From an uncultured Bacteroidales bacterium (GTDB lineage Bacteria; Bacteroidota; Bacteroidia; Bacteroidales; F082), in assembly GCA_900318265.1 (NCBI GenBank), contig ONKA01000007.1, forward strand, positions 40,310 to 104,309: a DNA stretch of 64,000 nucleotides, read 5' to 3'. Every line of letters starts with the position of its first letter. Position 1 is the first letter of the stretch. The position numbers and the translations under genes were made by a program. A model generated the notes under the pieces. It saw only the letters and a program-made list of their open reading frames with translations, did no database searches and was not told where the DNA came from. Of this stretch, positions 8,603-16,642 are shown in pieces.

Positions 8603-9820
8603 ATGAAAAAACTATTGATATTCTTAGCCATCCTAACCTGGACTTCATTGGCATTGAATGCCCAGCAGGGCGAAATCATCTACATAGATTTTGAACCTGA
8701 CTCCTTAGTTGAACTTAAGCAATACGACCTCTATCCAGAGAGCAAAATGATGATAGATTTCGATTACGATGGTCACCCTGATATAAGAATCACCAGTTAT
8801 GTTTACTCTGCAGGAGGTTGGTTTGATATGATTTGTTATGAACCAGAATGGGAATTACACGAATTCAGACCTTGCGACACGCTGACACCAATGAATGAAC
8901 CAGAGCATTATTGGTCTACAAGGATTGCCTGGATGTGGGATTATTGTAACGGGATAGATACTATAAGCGACAAGTTTGCTGTTAGGCACAAAGTAGGAGA
9001 CGCTTATTACTATGGATGGTTTAGGGTTTATATCACTCGTTGTCCGCCAAGTCCATATCCATGGGTTGCTTTAGATAAAATGGCCTATTGCACCGATCCA
9101 AATTATCCTTTGGTTTGGGGACAAACAGAGATTCCACCCCAACCCGCAATCATCTATACTGATTATGATCCAGACTCCTGTATCACAGACCAATACACTA
9201 AACTTTGGGTTGATTTTGACGATGATGGCAATGGCGATATTTGTCTAAAAATGGATTATACAAGTACTGGATATTGGCCAGAAATCATCTCCTCAGATGA
9301 CTGGGAGATAACATGGTTGGATGATGACGATACAGACACCATACCTAACATTGACCATTGGGGACACTCTTATCTATGGTTAGATGATGAAGGCCAAAGT
9401 CGTTTTGCCGCGCGAAAACAAATCGGAAACAATTACATATTTACTTGGTTTGAGGCATACAACTATGTGACATTTAATCCGTTTATTTGTCATGTTTGTT
9501 TCGACAAATATGTCTATTGCACCGTTCCAAACTATCCTTTGGTGTGGGGACAAACCGAACTATTGGCCATAAAAGAAAACGACTATTCCAACACCTTCGC
9601 CAGCGTCCACCCCAACCCCACCACAGGCCTCGTCACCATCGCAGGCGAGAACCTCAGGCAAGCCGAAGTGCTCAACATGCTCGGGCAGCAAATGCTCAGC
9701 GTGCAGGGCGAGGGCAACGAGCTCCGCATCGACATGGCTGCACTGCCCGCAGGCGTCTACTTCTTCAACGTCACTGACGATGAAGGGCGCAAGTGCGTGC
9801 GGAAGGTGGTGAAAGAATAG
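8603..9820 (+). CDS. T9SS cargo protein with two copies of a WGQT domain
   Basis: A 405-residue protein with a signal peptide (cleavage near ALNAQ). Residues 20-170 and 180-320 are two tandem copies of a roughly 140-residue domain. Each copy begins with IIY-x-D-[FY]-[ED]-PDS, contains a calcium-loop-like D-x-D-x-D-G-x-x-D-I motif and an aromatic YYGWF/FTWFE strand, and ends YC-T-x-PNYPLVWGQTE. The C-terminal domain (VHPNPTTGLVTI ... LNMLGQQ ... LPAGVYFFNV ... VRKVVKE) is a T9SS type A signal of a different subtype, with no embedded palindrome. I recognise no function for the repeated domain. Confidence 0.85.
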   Translation: MKKLLIFLAILTWTSLALNAQQGEIIYIDFEPDSLVELKQYDLYPESKMMIDFDYDGHPDIRITSYVYSAGGWFDMICYEPEWELHEFRPCDTLTPMNEPEHYWSTRIAWMWDYCNGIDTISDKFAVRHKVGDAYYYGWFRVYITRCPPSPYPWVALDKMAYCTDPNYPLVWGQTEIPPQPAIIYTDYDPDSCITDQYTKLWVDFDDDGNGDICLKMDYTSTGYWPEIISSDDWEITWLDDDDTDTIPNIDHWGHSYLWLDDEGQSRFAARKQIGNNYIFTWFEAYNYVTFNPFICHVCFDKYVYCTVPNYPLVWGQTELLAIKENDYSNTFASVHPNPTTGLVTIAGENLRQAEVLNMLGQQMLSVQGEGNELRIDMAALPAGVYFFNVTDDEGRKCVRKVVKE

Positions 9821-9846
9821 TAAAGATAATGCAGCCATGAAATAGT

Positions 9847-9886
9847 TTATCTACCTTTGCGATATGAAGCGGTAACTAAACAACTT
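9847..9886 (+). promoter_or_regulatory. Duplicated promoter/leader module, copy 1
   Basis: A 40-base stretch containing TACCTTTG (9852-9859) matches 10693-10732 at 37 of 40 positions. No good TTG lies 20 bases upstream. It sits just before the ATG at 9902. Confidence 0.55.
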
Positions 9887-9901
9887 AAAAACAATCATAC
9901 C

Positions 9902-10663
9902 ATGAAAACAAAACTAATCTCTTTAGCCGTTTTATTGTTGTCCGCTTTCGCCATGAAAGCCCAGCAAGGCGAAATCATCTATAGGGATTTCGAGCCAGAT
10001 TCCACATTGAAATTATGGAGCGATATCCGTTCTATGACGATTGACCTTGATGGAGAAGGTTCGCCAGATATAGAATTGTATTATACAATCGGAGGAGGAT
10101 TGGGTATAATTTCTCCGCACATTCATTCTAATAAACCAGATGTTCTTGAGCTGTGCGCAATTGATTCGGTTTACGTTATTCCCAACAATGAAGCATGGGT
10201 TACGGATGTTAGCGAGTGGGTTGTACGGGCCAATGATTGTTATGCCTTTCGTTATAAACATAACGACGGGTATTTGTACGGCTGGTTTGAAACCTTTAAG
10301 AAAGAAGTCATAGAAAACGGGCTTCGTGAAGTTTATTGGGGCGTTGATAGGGTCGCTTTCTGCACAATTCAGGATTATCCATTGGTTTGGGGCCAAACAA
10401 ACTTCACGGGTATATATGAAAATGACAACCCATCCACCTTCACCACCATTCATCCCAACCCCACCACAGGCCTCGTAACCATCACTGGCGACAACCTGCA
10501 ACAGGCCGAAGTGCTCAACATGCTCGGGCAGCAGGTGCTCAGCGTGCAGGGCGAGGGCAACGAGCTCCGCATCGACATGGCTGCGCTGCTCGCAGGCGTC
10601 TACTTTGTCAACGTCACCAACGAGGAAGGGCGCAGGTGCGTGCGGAAGGTGGTGAAGGAATAA
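9902..10663 (+). CDS. T9SS cargo protein with one WGQT domain
   Basis: A 253-residue protein. I chose the ATG at 9902 because it begins a clean signal peptide (MKTKLISLAVLLLSAFAMKAQ). An upstream in-frame ATG at 9857 overlaps the promoter's -7 box. The mature part is a single WGQT domain (EIIYRDFEPDST, DLDGEGSPDIEL, YLYGWFETF, FCTIQDYPLVWGQT), then a T9SS domain nearly identical to that of the preceding gene (LNMLGQQVLSVQGEGNELR), pointing to recent duplication. LPAGVYF has become LLAGVYF. Function is unknown beyond predicted surface attachment. Confidence 0.82.
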   Translation: MKTKLISLAVLLLSAFAMKAQQGEIIYRDFEPDSTLKLWSDIRSMTIDLDGEGSPDIELYYTIGGGLGIISPHIHSNKPDVLELCAIDSVYVIPNNEAWVTDVSEWVVRANDCYAFRYKHNDGYLYGWFETFKKEVIENGLREVYWGVDRVAFCTIQDYPLVWGQTNFTGIYENDNPSTFTTIHPNPTTGLVTITGDNLQQAEVLNMLGQQVLSVQGEGNELRIDMAALLAGVYFVNVTNEEGRRCVRKVVKE

Positions 10664-10692
10664 ACATATAGAATACCCAGCCATATAAAAAC

Positions 10693-10732
10693 TTATTTAC
10701 CTTTGCGATATGAAGCGATAACTAAACAACTA
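10693..10732 (+). promoter_or_regulatory. Duplicated promoter/leader module, copy 2
   Basis: Second copy of the 40-base module, with TACCTTTG at 10698-10705, ahead of the ATG at 10747. Flanking sequence also shares a CAGCCAT stretch with the upstream side of copy 1. Confidence 0.55.
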
Positions 10733-10746
10733 TAACAACCAATACC

Positions 10747-12171
10747 ATGAAAAAGACAATCATTACCTTAATCATTGCCCTCGGCTGCTTCAGCTTTCTT
10801 GAGGCTCAATCCATTCAAAAGCCAGAACGGGTTTATAAACGCTACACCTATGCCGATATCTTTAACAACGATACCATTACAGAAGAAATGACACTAGAAG
10901 GGACTTTTCATTACAACATCCATGATTTGGTCTCATCTTATGAATGCTCAATACAATATGGCAGCTATGGCAACGAATATTACAGAAAAAACTATTGGTA
11001 TGACAACGACTCGCATATTATCAAATATTCATTTAGCGGGTATGATGGTGGCGGTATAATTGGCGACGACAGCGTCTACTATGTATATGATAACGACTTG
11101 CTATCTTATTCCAAAAAGCTTTATGTCAACAAATGGGGAGGATGGTACTATACAGATAGCGTAGCTTACTATTATTATGACGATGGTACTCTAAAACGAA
11201 AAGAGCAATACGGCAGAAACCCTGATGATTTGCATTGGCCTTCTTCTCCAAGTATAGTTACCGAGATCGCTTATGATGAAACAGGGGCGGAAAAGATAAA
11301 GACTGAAACTCAGATTCGTAATGGGAAAGTCTATTACCGCAAAACCTCCCACTATGACCTAAACGACCATATCATATACTTCCTAAATGAAGGCTATAAC
11401 GGTTATGACTATTTATGGGCGGGTTATACTATAGCCTATGGATACGAAAACGGACTTTGCCAAACCAAAACACGGCAAAAATGGGTTGTTGCCGACAGTT
11501 GCTGGGTCAACGATTCAAGTTTTATTTTCCAATACAATGATATAGGGATTAGGACAGAAGAGCTTGCGCAAATATGGGTTGATAACGAATGGCAAAACGC
11601 ACAACGAACCCGATGGGAAGTGGATGAAGACGACACCATGCACAGTATCACATACGAAGTGTGGAACGATAGCCTATTCACCAACAGCAAAAGGGTGGAA
11701 TACCAATATGAAAACGGACTGTGCATAGGTTTGGTTGGATTGGTGTGGTCAGGAGATAGTTGGGTGTATGGAATGGCAGGAGTGAATGGGGTTGGCGGAA
11801 ACAATGAACGCATATTTTGGGATGAATCGCTCAGCACTGAAGACAATCTGATCAGGGTAACTCATCACAGCTTCACGAACACCACAATAATCTGGCAAAC
11901 CCTGTATGAAGGCATCGACGAAAAAGAAGAAAAAACCAAAGCGAGTGATTTCACGGTCTATCCCAATCCTGCCAACAACATCCTATTTGTAGAGACCCGC
12001 CATGGCACGTCACTACCAGACCAAACCTACCGCATCACCAACATCATGGGACAAACCCTCTTGCAAGGTTCGATTAACGCTGAAATCCAGCAGATTAATA
12101 TAGCATCCCTACCCGCAGGATTGTATTTCCTCAGCGTGGGCAACACGACGCAGAAATTTGTGAAACAATGA
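10747..12171 (+). CDS. T9SS type A sorting domain protein with YD-like repeats
   Basis: A 474-residue paralogue of the 5393-6682 product. It has a signal peptide (MKKTIITLIIALGCFSFLEAQ) and many Y-x-Y-[EDN]-N-[GD] units across residues 80-400 (YVYDNDLLSYSKK, YGYENGLCQTKTRQK, YQYENGLCIGLVG). It ends in a T9SS type A domain (VYPNPANNILFVE, YRITNIMGQTLLQG, SLPAGLYFLSV, KFVKQ). Repeats of this sort build extended surface proteins; no enzymatic motif is visible. Its TGA overlaps the ATG of the TPR/HTH regulator (ATGA), so the two are translationally coupled. Confidence 0.85.
   Translation: MKKTIITLIIALGCFSFLEAQSIQKPERVYKRYTYADIFNNDTITEEMTLEGTFHYNIHDLVSSYECSIQYGSYGNEYYRKNYWYDNDSHIIKYSFSGYDGGGIIGDDSVYYVYDNDLLSYSKKLYVNKWGGWYYTDSVAYYYYDDGTLKRKEQYGRNPDDLHWPSSPSIVTEIAYDETGAEKIKTETQIRNGKVYYRKTSHYDLNDHIIYFLNEGYNGYDYLWAGYTIAYGYENGLCQTKTRQKWVVADSCWVNDSSFIFQYNDIGIRTEELAQIWVDNEWQNAQRTRWEVDEDDTMHSITYEVWNDSLFTNSKRVEYQYENGLCIGLVGLVWSGDSWVYGMAGVNGVGGNNERIFWDESLSTEDNLIRVTHHSFTNTTIIWQTLYEGIDEKEEKTKASDFTVYPNPANNILFVETRHGTSLPDQTYRITNIMGQTLLQGSINAEIQQINIASLPAGLYFLSVGNTTQKFVKQ
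11989..12016. repeat. 28-bp palindrome inside T9SS domain (copy 3)
   Basis: GTAGAGACC (11989-11997) and CGTCACTAC (12008-12016) flank a core with GCCATGGC, the same core as copy 2. The arms have drifted at two positions. In frame it encodes VETRHGTSLP. Confidence 0.85.
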
Positions 12172-13514
12172 AAACACGATGTATCATCATGGCAGTCCTT
12201 CTGTTGGTGGGCCTCGCGTCTTGCCAGCAAGGCGCACGTAGCCTAAAAGAAGCCGAGACGCTCTTTCAACAAGGCGTAGAGCAACGTGCCGACAAACATA
12301 CGGAGGCCGCTGCCGAAAGCTTCAGCCAGGCCCTGCTCGCCATCGAACGCTGCGACACGGAACAACCTGAGGTGCAGCGGCTGAAAGCCCAGATCGAGGA
12401 CAACCTCGGCTTCTGCTACTGGAAACACGAGCTGTTTGCGGAAGCCCTGCCGCTGCATGCCGACGCCGCCACCCGGGCCCGCGAACTCAACGACTCCACA
12501 CTATTGATGACCTCCCTGCGCAACAGCGGTCGCGCTGTGGCCTCGTCGGGCGACATCGACGCGGCAGAACAGCATTACAAGGAAGCCCTTGCCATCGCCA
12601 AAGCCTTGAATGACAAATCCATGGAAAGCGACATCCTGCTTGAGTTGAGCCGCGATGTGTACATACCCAAAGGAGCCTACAACCATTCGGTGAAATGCGT
12701 CACCCAAGCTTTGGAAGGCGGAGCCGATGCCGACATCTGCCACCTGACCTTGGGTTTGGCACACTATTATTTGGCCCACGACAGCCTCGCCATGCTGCAT
12801 CTCGAAGAAGCCACCAAGAGCAAACAAGCCGGCACCCGAATGTCGGCCTACCAAACTCTGTCGTTCATTTACCAAATTGCAAAAGACTACCAAAAATCTC
12901 TTGAATGCCAAGAGCTTTTCTATAACAACCTGATGCAGGCCGACCAAGAGCATCGCAGCGAGCAGGTGCAGCGCATCAAAGGTGAATATGAGCTCCAAAT
13001 GCAGAAAAACAGCCTACAAGCCGAGCAAAAACTGAAGAGCCTCTATCTCTACCTCATTTTAGGCGGCTTGGTGGTGGCCTTGGCCGTTGTGTTGCTGCTG
13101 TTGCGACAAAAATCGCTCAGTGCCAAGCTGAAAGCCGAAGAGATGAAGAACCAGTTGGAGACCGAGCTGAAAAAGAACAAGGTCTACGTTACCGCCTTGG
13201 CCCTCACCGAGCAAATCACAGCCTCGACCCTCGACTTCGACCTGAAGGACAGCGAATGGGACGACTTCGTGGTGCTCATCGACAAGGTGTACGGCGACTT
13301 CACCCAACGCCTCACGACACAATACCCCTCCCTTACCAAGAGCGACCTGCAAATCTGCTGCCTCACCAAGCAAGGCTTCAGCAACCAGGTCATCTCCATC
13401 CTGATGAACCTACAAACCAACAGCTACGCCCGCCGCAAGTCGCGCATCAAGCAAGAGAAGATGAACGGGCTGGAAGACGAACGGAGCTTTGAGGAGATAA
13501 TCAACGAGATATGA
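12168..13514 (+). CDS. TPR-containing membrane regulator with C-terminal HTH
   Basis: A 448-residue protein. The N-terminus is a lipoprotein-type signal (LVGLASC), and tetratricopeptide-like helices fill residues 25-280. One transmembrane helix (LYLYLILGGLVVALAVVLLLL, about 290-310) is followed by a coiled coil. The cytoplasmic end contains SLTKSDLQICCLTKQGFSN and YARRKSRIKQEK, a LuxR-like helix-turn-helix typical of Bacteroidetes TPR regulators. The architecture suggests a sensor that couples a periplasmic TPR domain to DNA binding. The ATGA overlap with the upstream T9SS gene suggests it regulates or responds to the cargo cluster; that is inference. Confidence 0.78.
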   Translation: MKTRCIIMAVLLLVGLASCQQGARSLKEAETLFQQGVEQRADKHTEAAAESFSQALLAIERCDTEQPEVQRLKAQIEDNLGFCYWKHELFAEALPLHADAATRARELNDSTLLMTSLRNSGRAVASSGDIDAAEQHYKEALAIAKALNDKSMESDILLELSRDVYIPKGAYNHSVKCVTQALEGGADADICHLTLGLAHYYLAHDSLAMLHLEEATKSKQAGTRMSAYQTLSFIYQIAKDYQKSLECQELFYNNLMQADQEHRSEQVQRIKGEYELQMQKNSLQAEQKLKSLYLYLILGGLVVALAVVLLLLRQKSLSAKLKAEEMKNQLETELKKNKVYVTALALTEQITASTLDFDLKDSEWDDFVVLIDKVYGDFTQRLTTQYPSLTKSDLQICCLTKQGFSNQVISILMNLQTNSYARRKSRIKQEKMNGLEDERSFEEIINEI

Positions 13515-13534
13515 ACGAATAAAAACACCATACA

Positions 13535-16500
13535 ATGAAAAAGCTAACCTTAATCAACATCTTGTTTTTCTTTGCCATAAATGGTTTCGCGCAAGAAGTC
13601 CATTTCGATTTCTCGGTCATCAATTCGACGGGCTATGAGATTTTTTACCGCATTGTTGACCCAGTGAACCATTGGGTGGAAGCCACCTACCCTTGCCAAA
13701 ACGGCGACAACTATTGGTGGGGCTACGACAAGCCCGAGGGCAAGCTCATCCTCGCCGACAGCGTTACCCATGAGGGGACAACCTACACCCTTGTTGCCAT
13801 CGGTGACCACGCCTTTTGTGGTTGTTCAGGCTTGAGAGGCACGCTTGCATTGCCACAAACCATCACCGCCATCGGAGACGGAGCCTTTAAAGGCTGCTCC
13901 AACATAAACGGCAATTTGAACATTCCAACCTTGGTGACACATATCGGAAACGAAGCATTTTACGATTGTTCAAAACTGTCGGGACAATTGTTTTTAAGCG
14001 ACTCGTTGACTTACATCGGCGACAAGGCTTTCTATCATTGCAACAGGTTGTCCGACAGGTTGGTCATCCCCGGCAGAACCACTTATATCGGCAACAACGC
14101 CTTCGAACAATGCGGGTTCAGTGGCAGAATCCTGCTCCCAGTAACGTTGGAAACCATCGGAACAGAGGCATTTAAAGGCATGTCGGACATCAGCAGTATC
14201 TGCAGCAAGGCCATCGTGCCACCCTCCACAGACGAAAGCGCTTTTGAGGGCATATCCCGATGGATTTACCTGGTTGTACCCTACAATACGATTGAAGCCT
14301 ATCAAAACGCACCTGGCTGGTCGCGTTTCAACCAAAGAACCATCGAAAAATCCATTTGGAACGGCACCGCCGAGCCCTGGACCAAAGGCAGCGGCACCCG
14401 CGAAAACCCTTATCTTATCGAGTCGGCCGAAAATCTAGCGTGGTTGGCCCAATCAGTGAACCAAGCTGTGAACATCAGCATCGACACGGTTTTGAATACA
14501 AATGGCGATATGCAAGTCGACACCACATATCATGACGTTTTGGCCTATCAGGGCATCTATTTCCGACAGGTGATTGACATCGACCTCCAAAGAGACTATG
14601 GCTTTTTATGGGATCCCATCGGCAACATGCATTATGGAGACAACATCGACTACTGCACCTATTTCTGTGGACATTATGACGGCAACGGCCACAAGATAAG
14701 GAACTTTAAGATTAACATACCAACAAACTATGCGATTACCACAAACGACTATTATTATGGTTTGTTCGGAATCGTAATGAACGGTAGCCTTACCAACATT
14801 AACACTTCAGTCGTTGTCATTGAAGTTGAAGATCAACAAAACAAATGCATTGGAGGCCTTGTAGGAAAAGCCGTCAACGCCCAATTGATTAACTGTCATA
14901 ACGGTGGACAGTGGCTCCGTTGCGGACTTCTCGAGCAAGAGTACGTCTTACACGTGTTCAACACCTCCGTTGGAGGCATCGTAGGCGTGGCCGAAAAGAG
15001 CCTCATCGAGAATTGCAGCAATTCAGGCGGAATAAAAGTTGTTTACGGTTCATCCTCAACCAGCAAGAATGGTGTTGGAGGCGTGGTCGGTGTTTTCCTA
15101 TGTGATGAGGAACCCACCGGAAACAATGGTATCATTGGATGCAGTTTCACTGGCAATTTAGAGGCCCATGGTTTCATGACAGAGGCCGATGGAGGTGGAA
15201 TTGTAGGACTATGTGCCAGCAGTGCAGAAGGTTCGGGATCAATAAAACTTGAAAGATGTTCCAGTAAAGGAATGGTGTTCGGCGACTGCATCCATGGAAA
15301 TGAACCAAAGATGATCAGCTTAGGTGGTATTGTGGGCAATGTGCTTGATATTGACACTTTATCTGTAATCAGCTGCTATTCAAACGACTCCTTGCCCGCC
15401 AATGCCGAAGACATGGAATCCTATGCGGGCGGTATCATCGGAAAGGCCCATCCCAACACCACGCTCTTCGTCAAGAACTGCTATCACACTGGTTCGATCA
15501 CTTCATACAATAGCGGAGGCATCGTGGTCCAAAACACCAACATGACCCTTGTCAGAAACTGCTATTTCGACGAAACCGTGGCTCCCGACGACGGCTTTGG
15601 CATTCCCTTGGACAACGATTATATGAAGTCGGCGGCTTTTGTCAACCAACTCAATAACGGCAGCTCCGTGTTCATGAAAGACCACGAGCCCTATGTAAAC
15701 GACGGCTATCCCATCTTTGGCACCGACGGCCTCATCTTTGTGGGCGCAGAATGGTATTACGAAATCGTGGAAAACGATGGTACCATCTGCTATCAGCATT
15801 TGCAGTGCACAGGCGACACCACCATCAACGAAGATCGGCCCAAGGTCCTCGTGCGCAGCAACACGCAATACGACCGTGGCAAACACACCGAGGTGACACA
15901 CGAATACGTCTATGAAAAAGACGGAAAGGTGTATTGGTGGAACAAAGAACTGCAAGTTTTCACCGTGCTCTACGACTTCGGCGCTGAGGTGGGCGACGAA
16001 TGGGAGATCCTGGTAGGTTCGGATAGCATCGCCACAAAAGTCTACGAGATTGAGAACTATCTGATAGAAGGCATTCCCTACAAGAAAATGACCATTGGCG
16101 ATGCCAACAACCTCTTCAGCGGCACACTCATCAGCACCATCGGCCACCTCACCAGCTTCTTCCCCGAAAAACTGATGACGCGCGGCAAAGGCTACCAAGT
16201 GGATGGCCTGCGCTGCTACTGGCTCGACGGCGACCTCATGCTCAAACTCGGCGACCACGATTGCGACGAGGTGTATCAGCAATACCACAATGGCATCGAC
16301 GAGCCGACGGATGATGCGGTGTTTGCGGTATATCCCAATCCGACCAACGGCGTCCTCTTTGTAGAGACGGTGTGCACACCGTCACTACCAGCGGAAACCT
16401 ACCGCATCTCCGACCCCATGGGGCAAACCCTGCTGCAAGGCAATATCACCGCTGAGACGCAACAGATTAATATCGAAAACCTGCCTGCCGGAATGTATTT

Positions 16501-16543
16501 CATTACCGTTGCAGGCGAGACACGGAAATTTATAGTCAAATGA
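13535..16543 (+). CDS. Large LRR and GLUG-like T9SS cargo protein
   Basis: A 1002-residue secreted protein. After the signal peptide come BspA-type LRR_5 repeats (about residues 85-235, e.g. LNIPTLVTHIGNEAFYDCSK) capped by VPYNTIEAYQNAPGW. At about residue 270 a WNGTAEPWTKGSGTRENPYL segment starts a repeat region with GLUG-like units (GGLVGKAVNAQLINCHNGG, GGIVGVAEKSLIENCSNSG, GGIIGKAHP), probably a beta-helix. A mixed domain and a T9SS type A domain (YPNPTNGVLFVE ... YRISDPMGQTLLQG ... KFIVK) follow. Adhesion is a plausible role for this architecture but is not shown. Confidence 0.85.
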   Translation: MKKLTLINILFFFAINGFAQEVHFDFSVINSTGYEIFYRIVDPVNHWVEATYPCQNGDNYWWGYDKPEGKLILADSVTHEGTTYTLVAIGDHAFCGCSGLRGTLALPQTITAIGDGAFKGCSNINGNLNIPTLVTHIGNEAFYDCSKLSGQLFLSDSLTYIGDKAFYHCNRLSDRLVIPGRTTYIGNNAFEQCGFSGRILLPVTLETIGTEAFKGMSDISSICSKAIVPPSTDESAFEGISRWIYLVVPYNTIEAYQNAPGWSRFNQRTIEKSIWNGTAEPWTKGSGTRENPYLIESAENLAWLAQSVNQAVNISIDTVLNTNGDMQVDTTYHDVLAYQGIYFRQVIDIDLQRDYGFLWDPIGNMHYGDNIDYCTYFCGHYDGNGHKIRNFKINIPTNYAITTNDYYYGLFGIVMNGSLTNINTSVVVIEVEDQQNKCIGGLVGKAVNAQLINCHNGGQWLRCGLLEQEYVLHVFNTSVGGIVGVAEKSLIENCSNSGGIKVVYGSSSTSKNGVGGVVGVFLCDEEPTGNNGIIGCSFTGNLEAHGFMTEADGGGIVGLCASSAEGSGSIKLERCSSKGMVFGDCIHGNEPKMISLGGIVGNVLDIDTLSVISCYSNDSLPANAEDMESYAGGIIGKAHPNTTLFVKNCYHTGSITSYNSGGIVVQNTNMTLVRNCYFDETVAPDDGFGIPLDNDYMKSAAFVNQLNNGSSVFMKDHEPYVNDGYPIFGTDGLIFVGAEWYYEIVENDGTICYQHLQCTGDTTINEDRPKVLVRSNTQYDRGKHTEVTHEYVYEKDGKVYWWNKELQVFTVLYDFGAEVGDEWEILVGSDSIATKVYEIENYLIEGIPYKKMTIGDANNLFSGTLISTIGHLTSFFPEKLMTRGKGYQVDGLRCYWLDGDLMLKLGDHDCDEVYQQYHNGIDEPTDDAVFAVYPNPTNGVLFVETVCTPSLPAETYRISDPMGQTLLQGNITAETQQINIENLPAGMYFITVAGETRKFIVK
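16361..16388. repeat. 28-bp palindrome inside T9SS domain (copy 4)
   Basis: GTAGAGACG (16361-16369) and CGTCACTAC (16380-16388) flank the self-complementary core GTGTGCACAC. In frame it encodes VETVCTPSLP. Confidence 0.9.
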
Positions 16544-16642
16544 TTTAAAACCGAGGCGCAACTCTCACATAACAGTCCCAAAGGAACAAACCAAATTGGT
16601 GGCTGTTTAGCTAGAACTATGTCATAATCAAAACTGAAAAGA

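Noticed and set aside
16555-16610. ACCAAATTGGT palindrome and AACAGTC/GGCTGTT pair as a regulatory site
   Set aside because: Short, imperfect and isolated; not distinguishable from chance.
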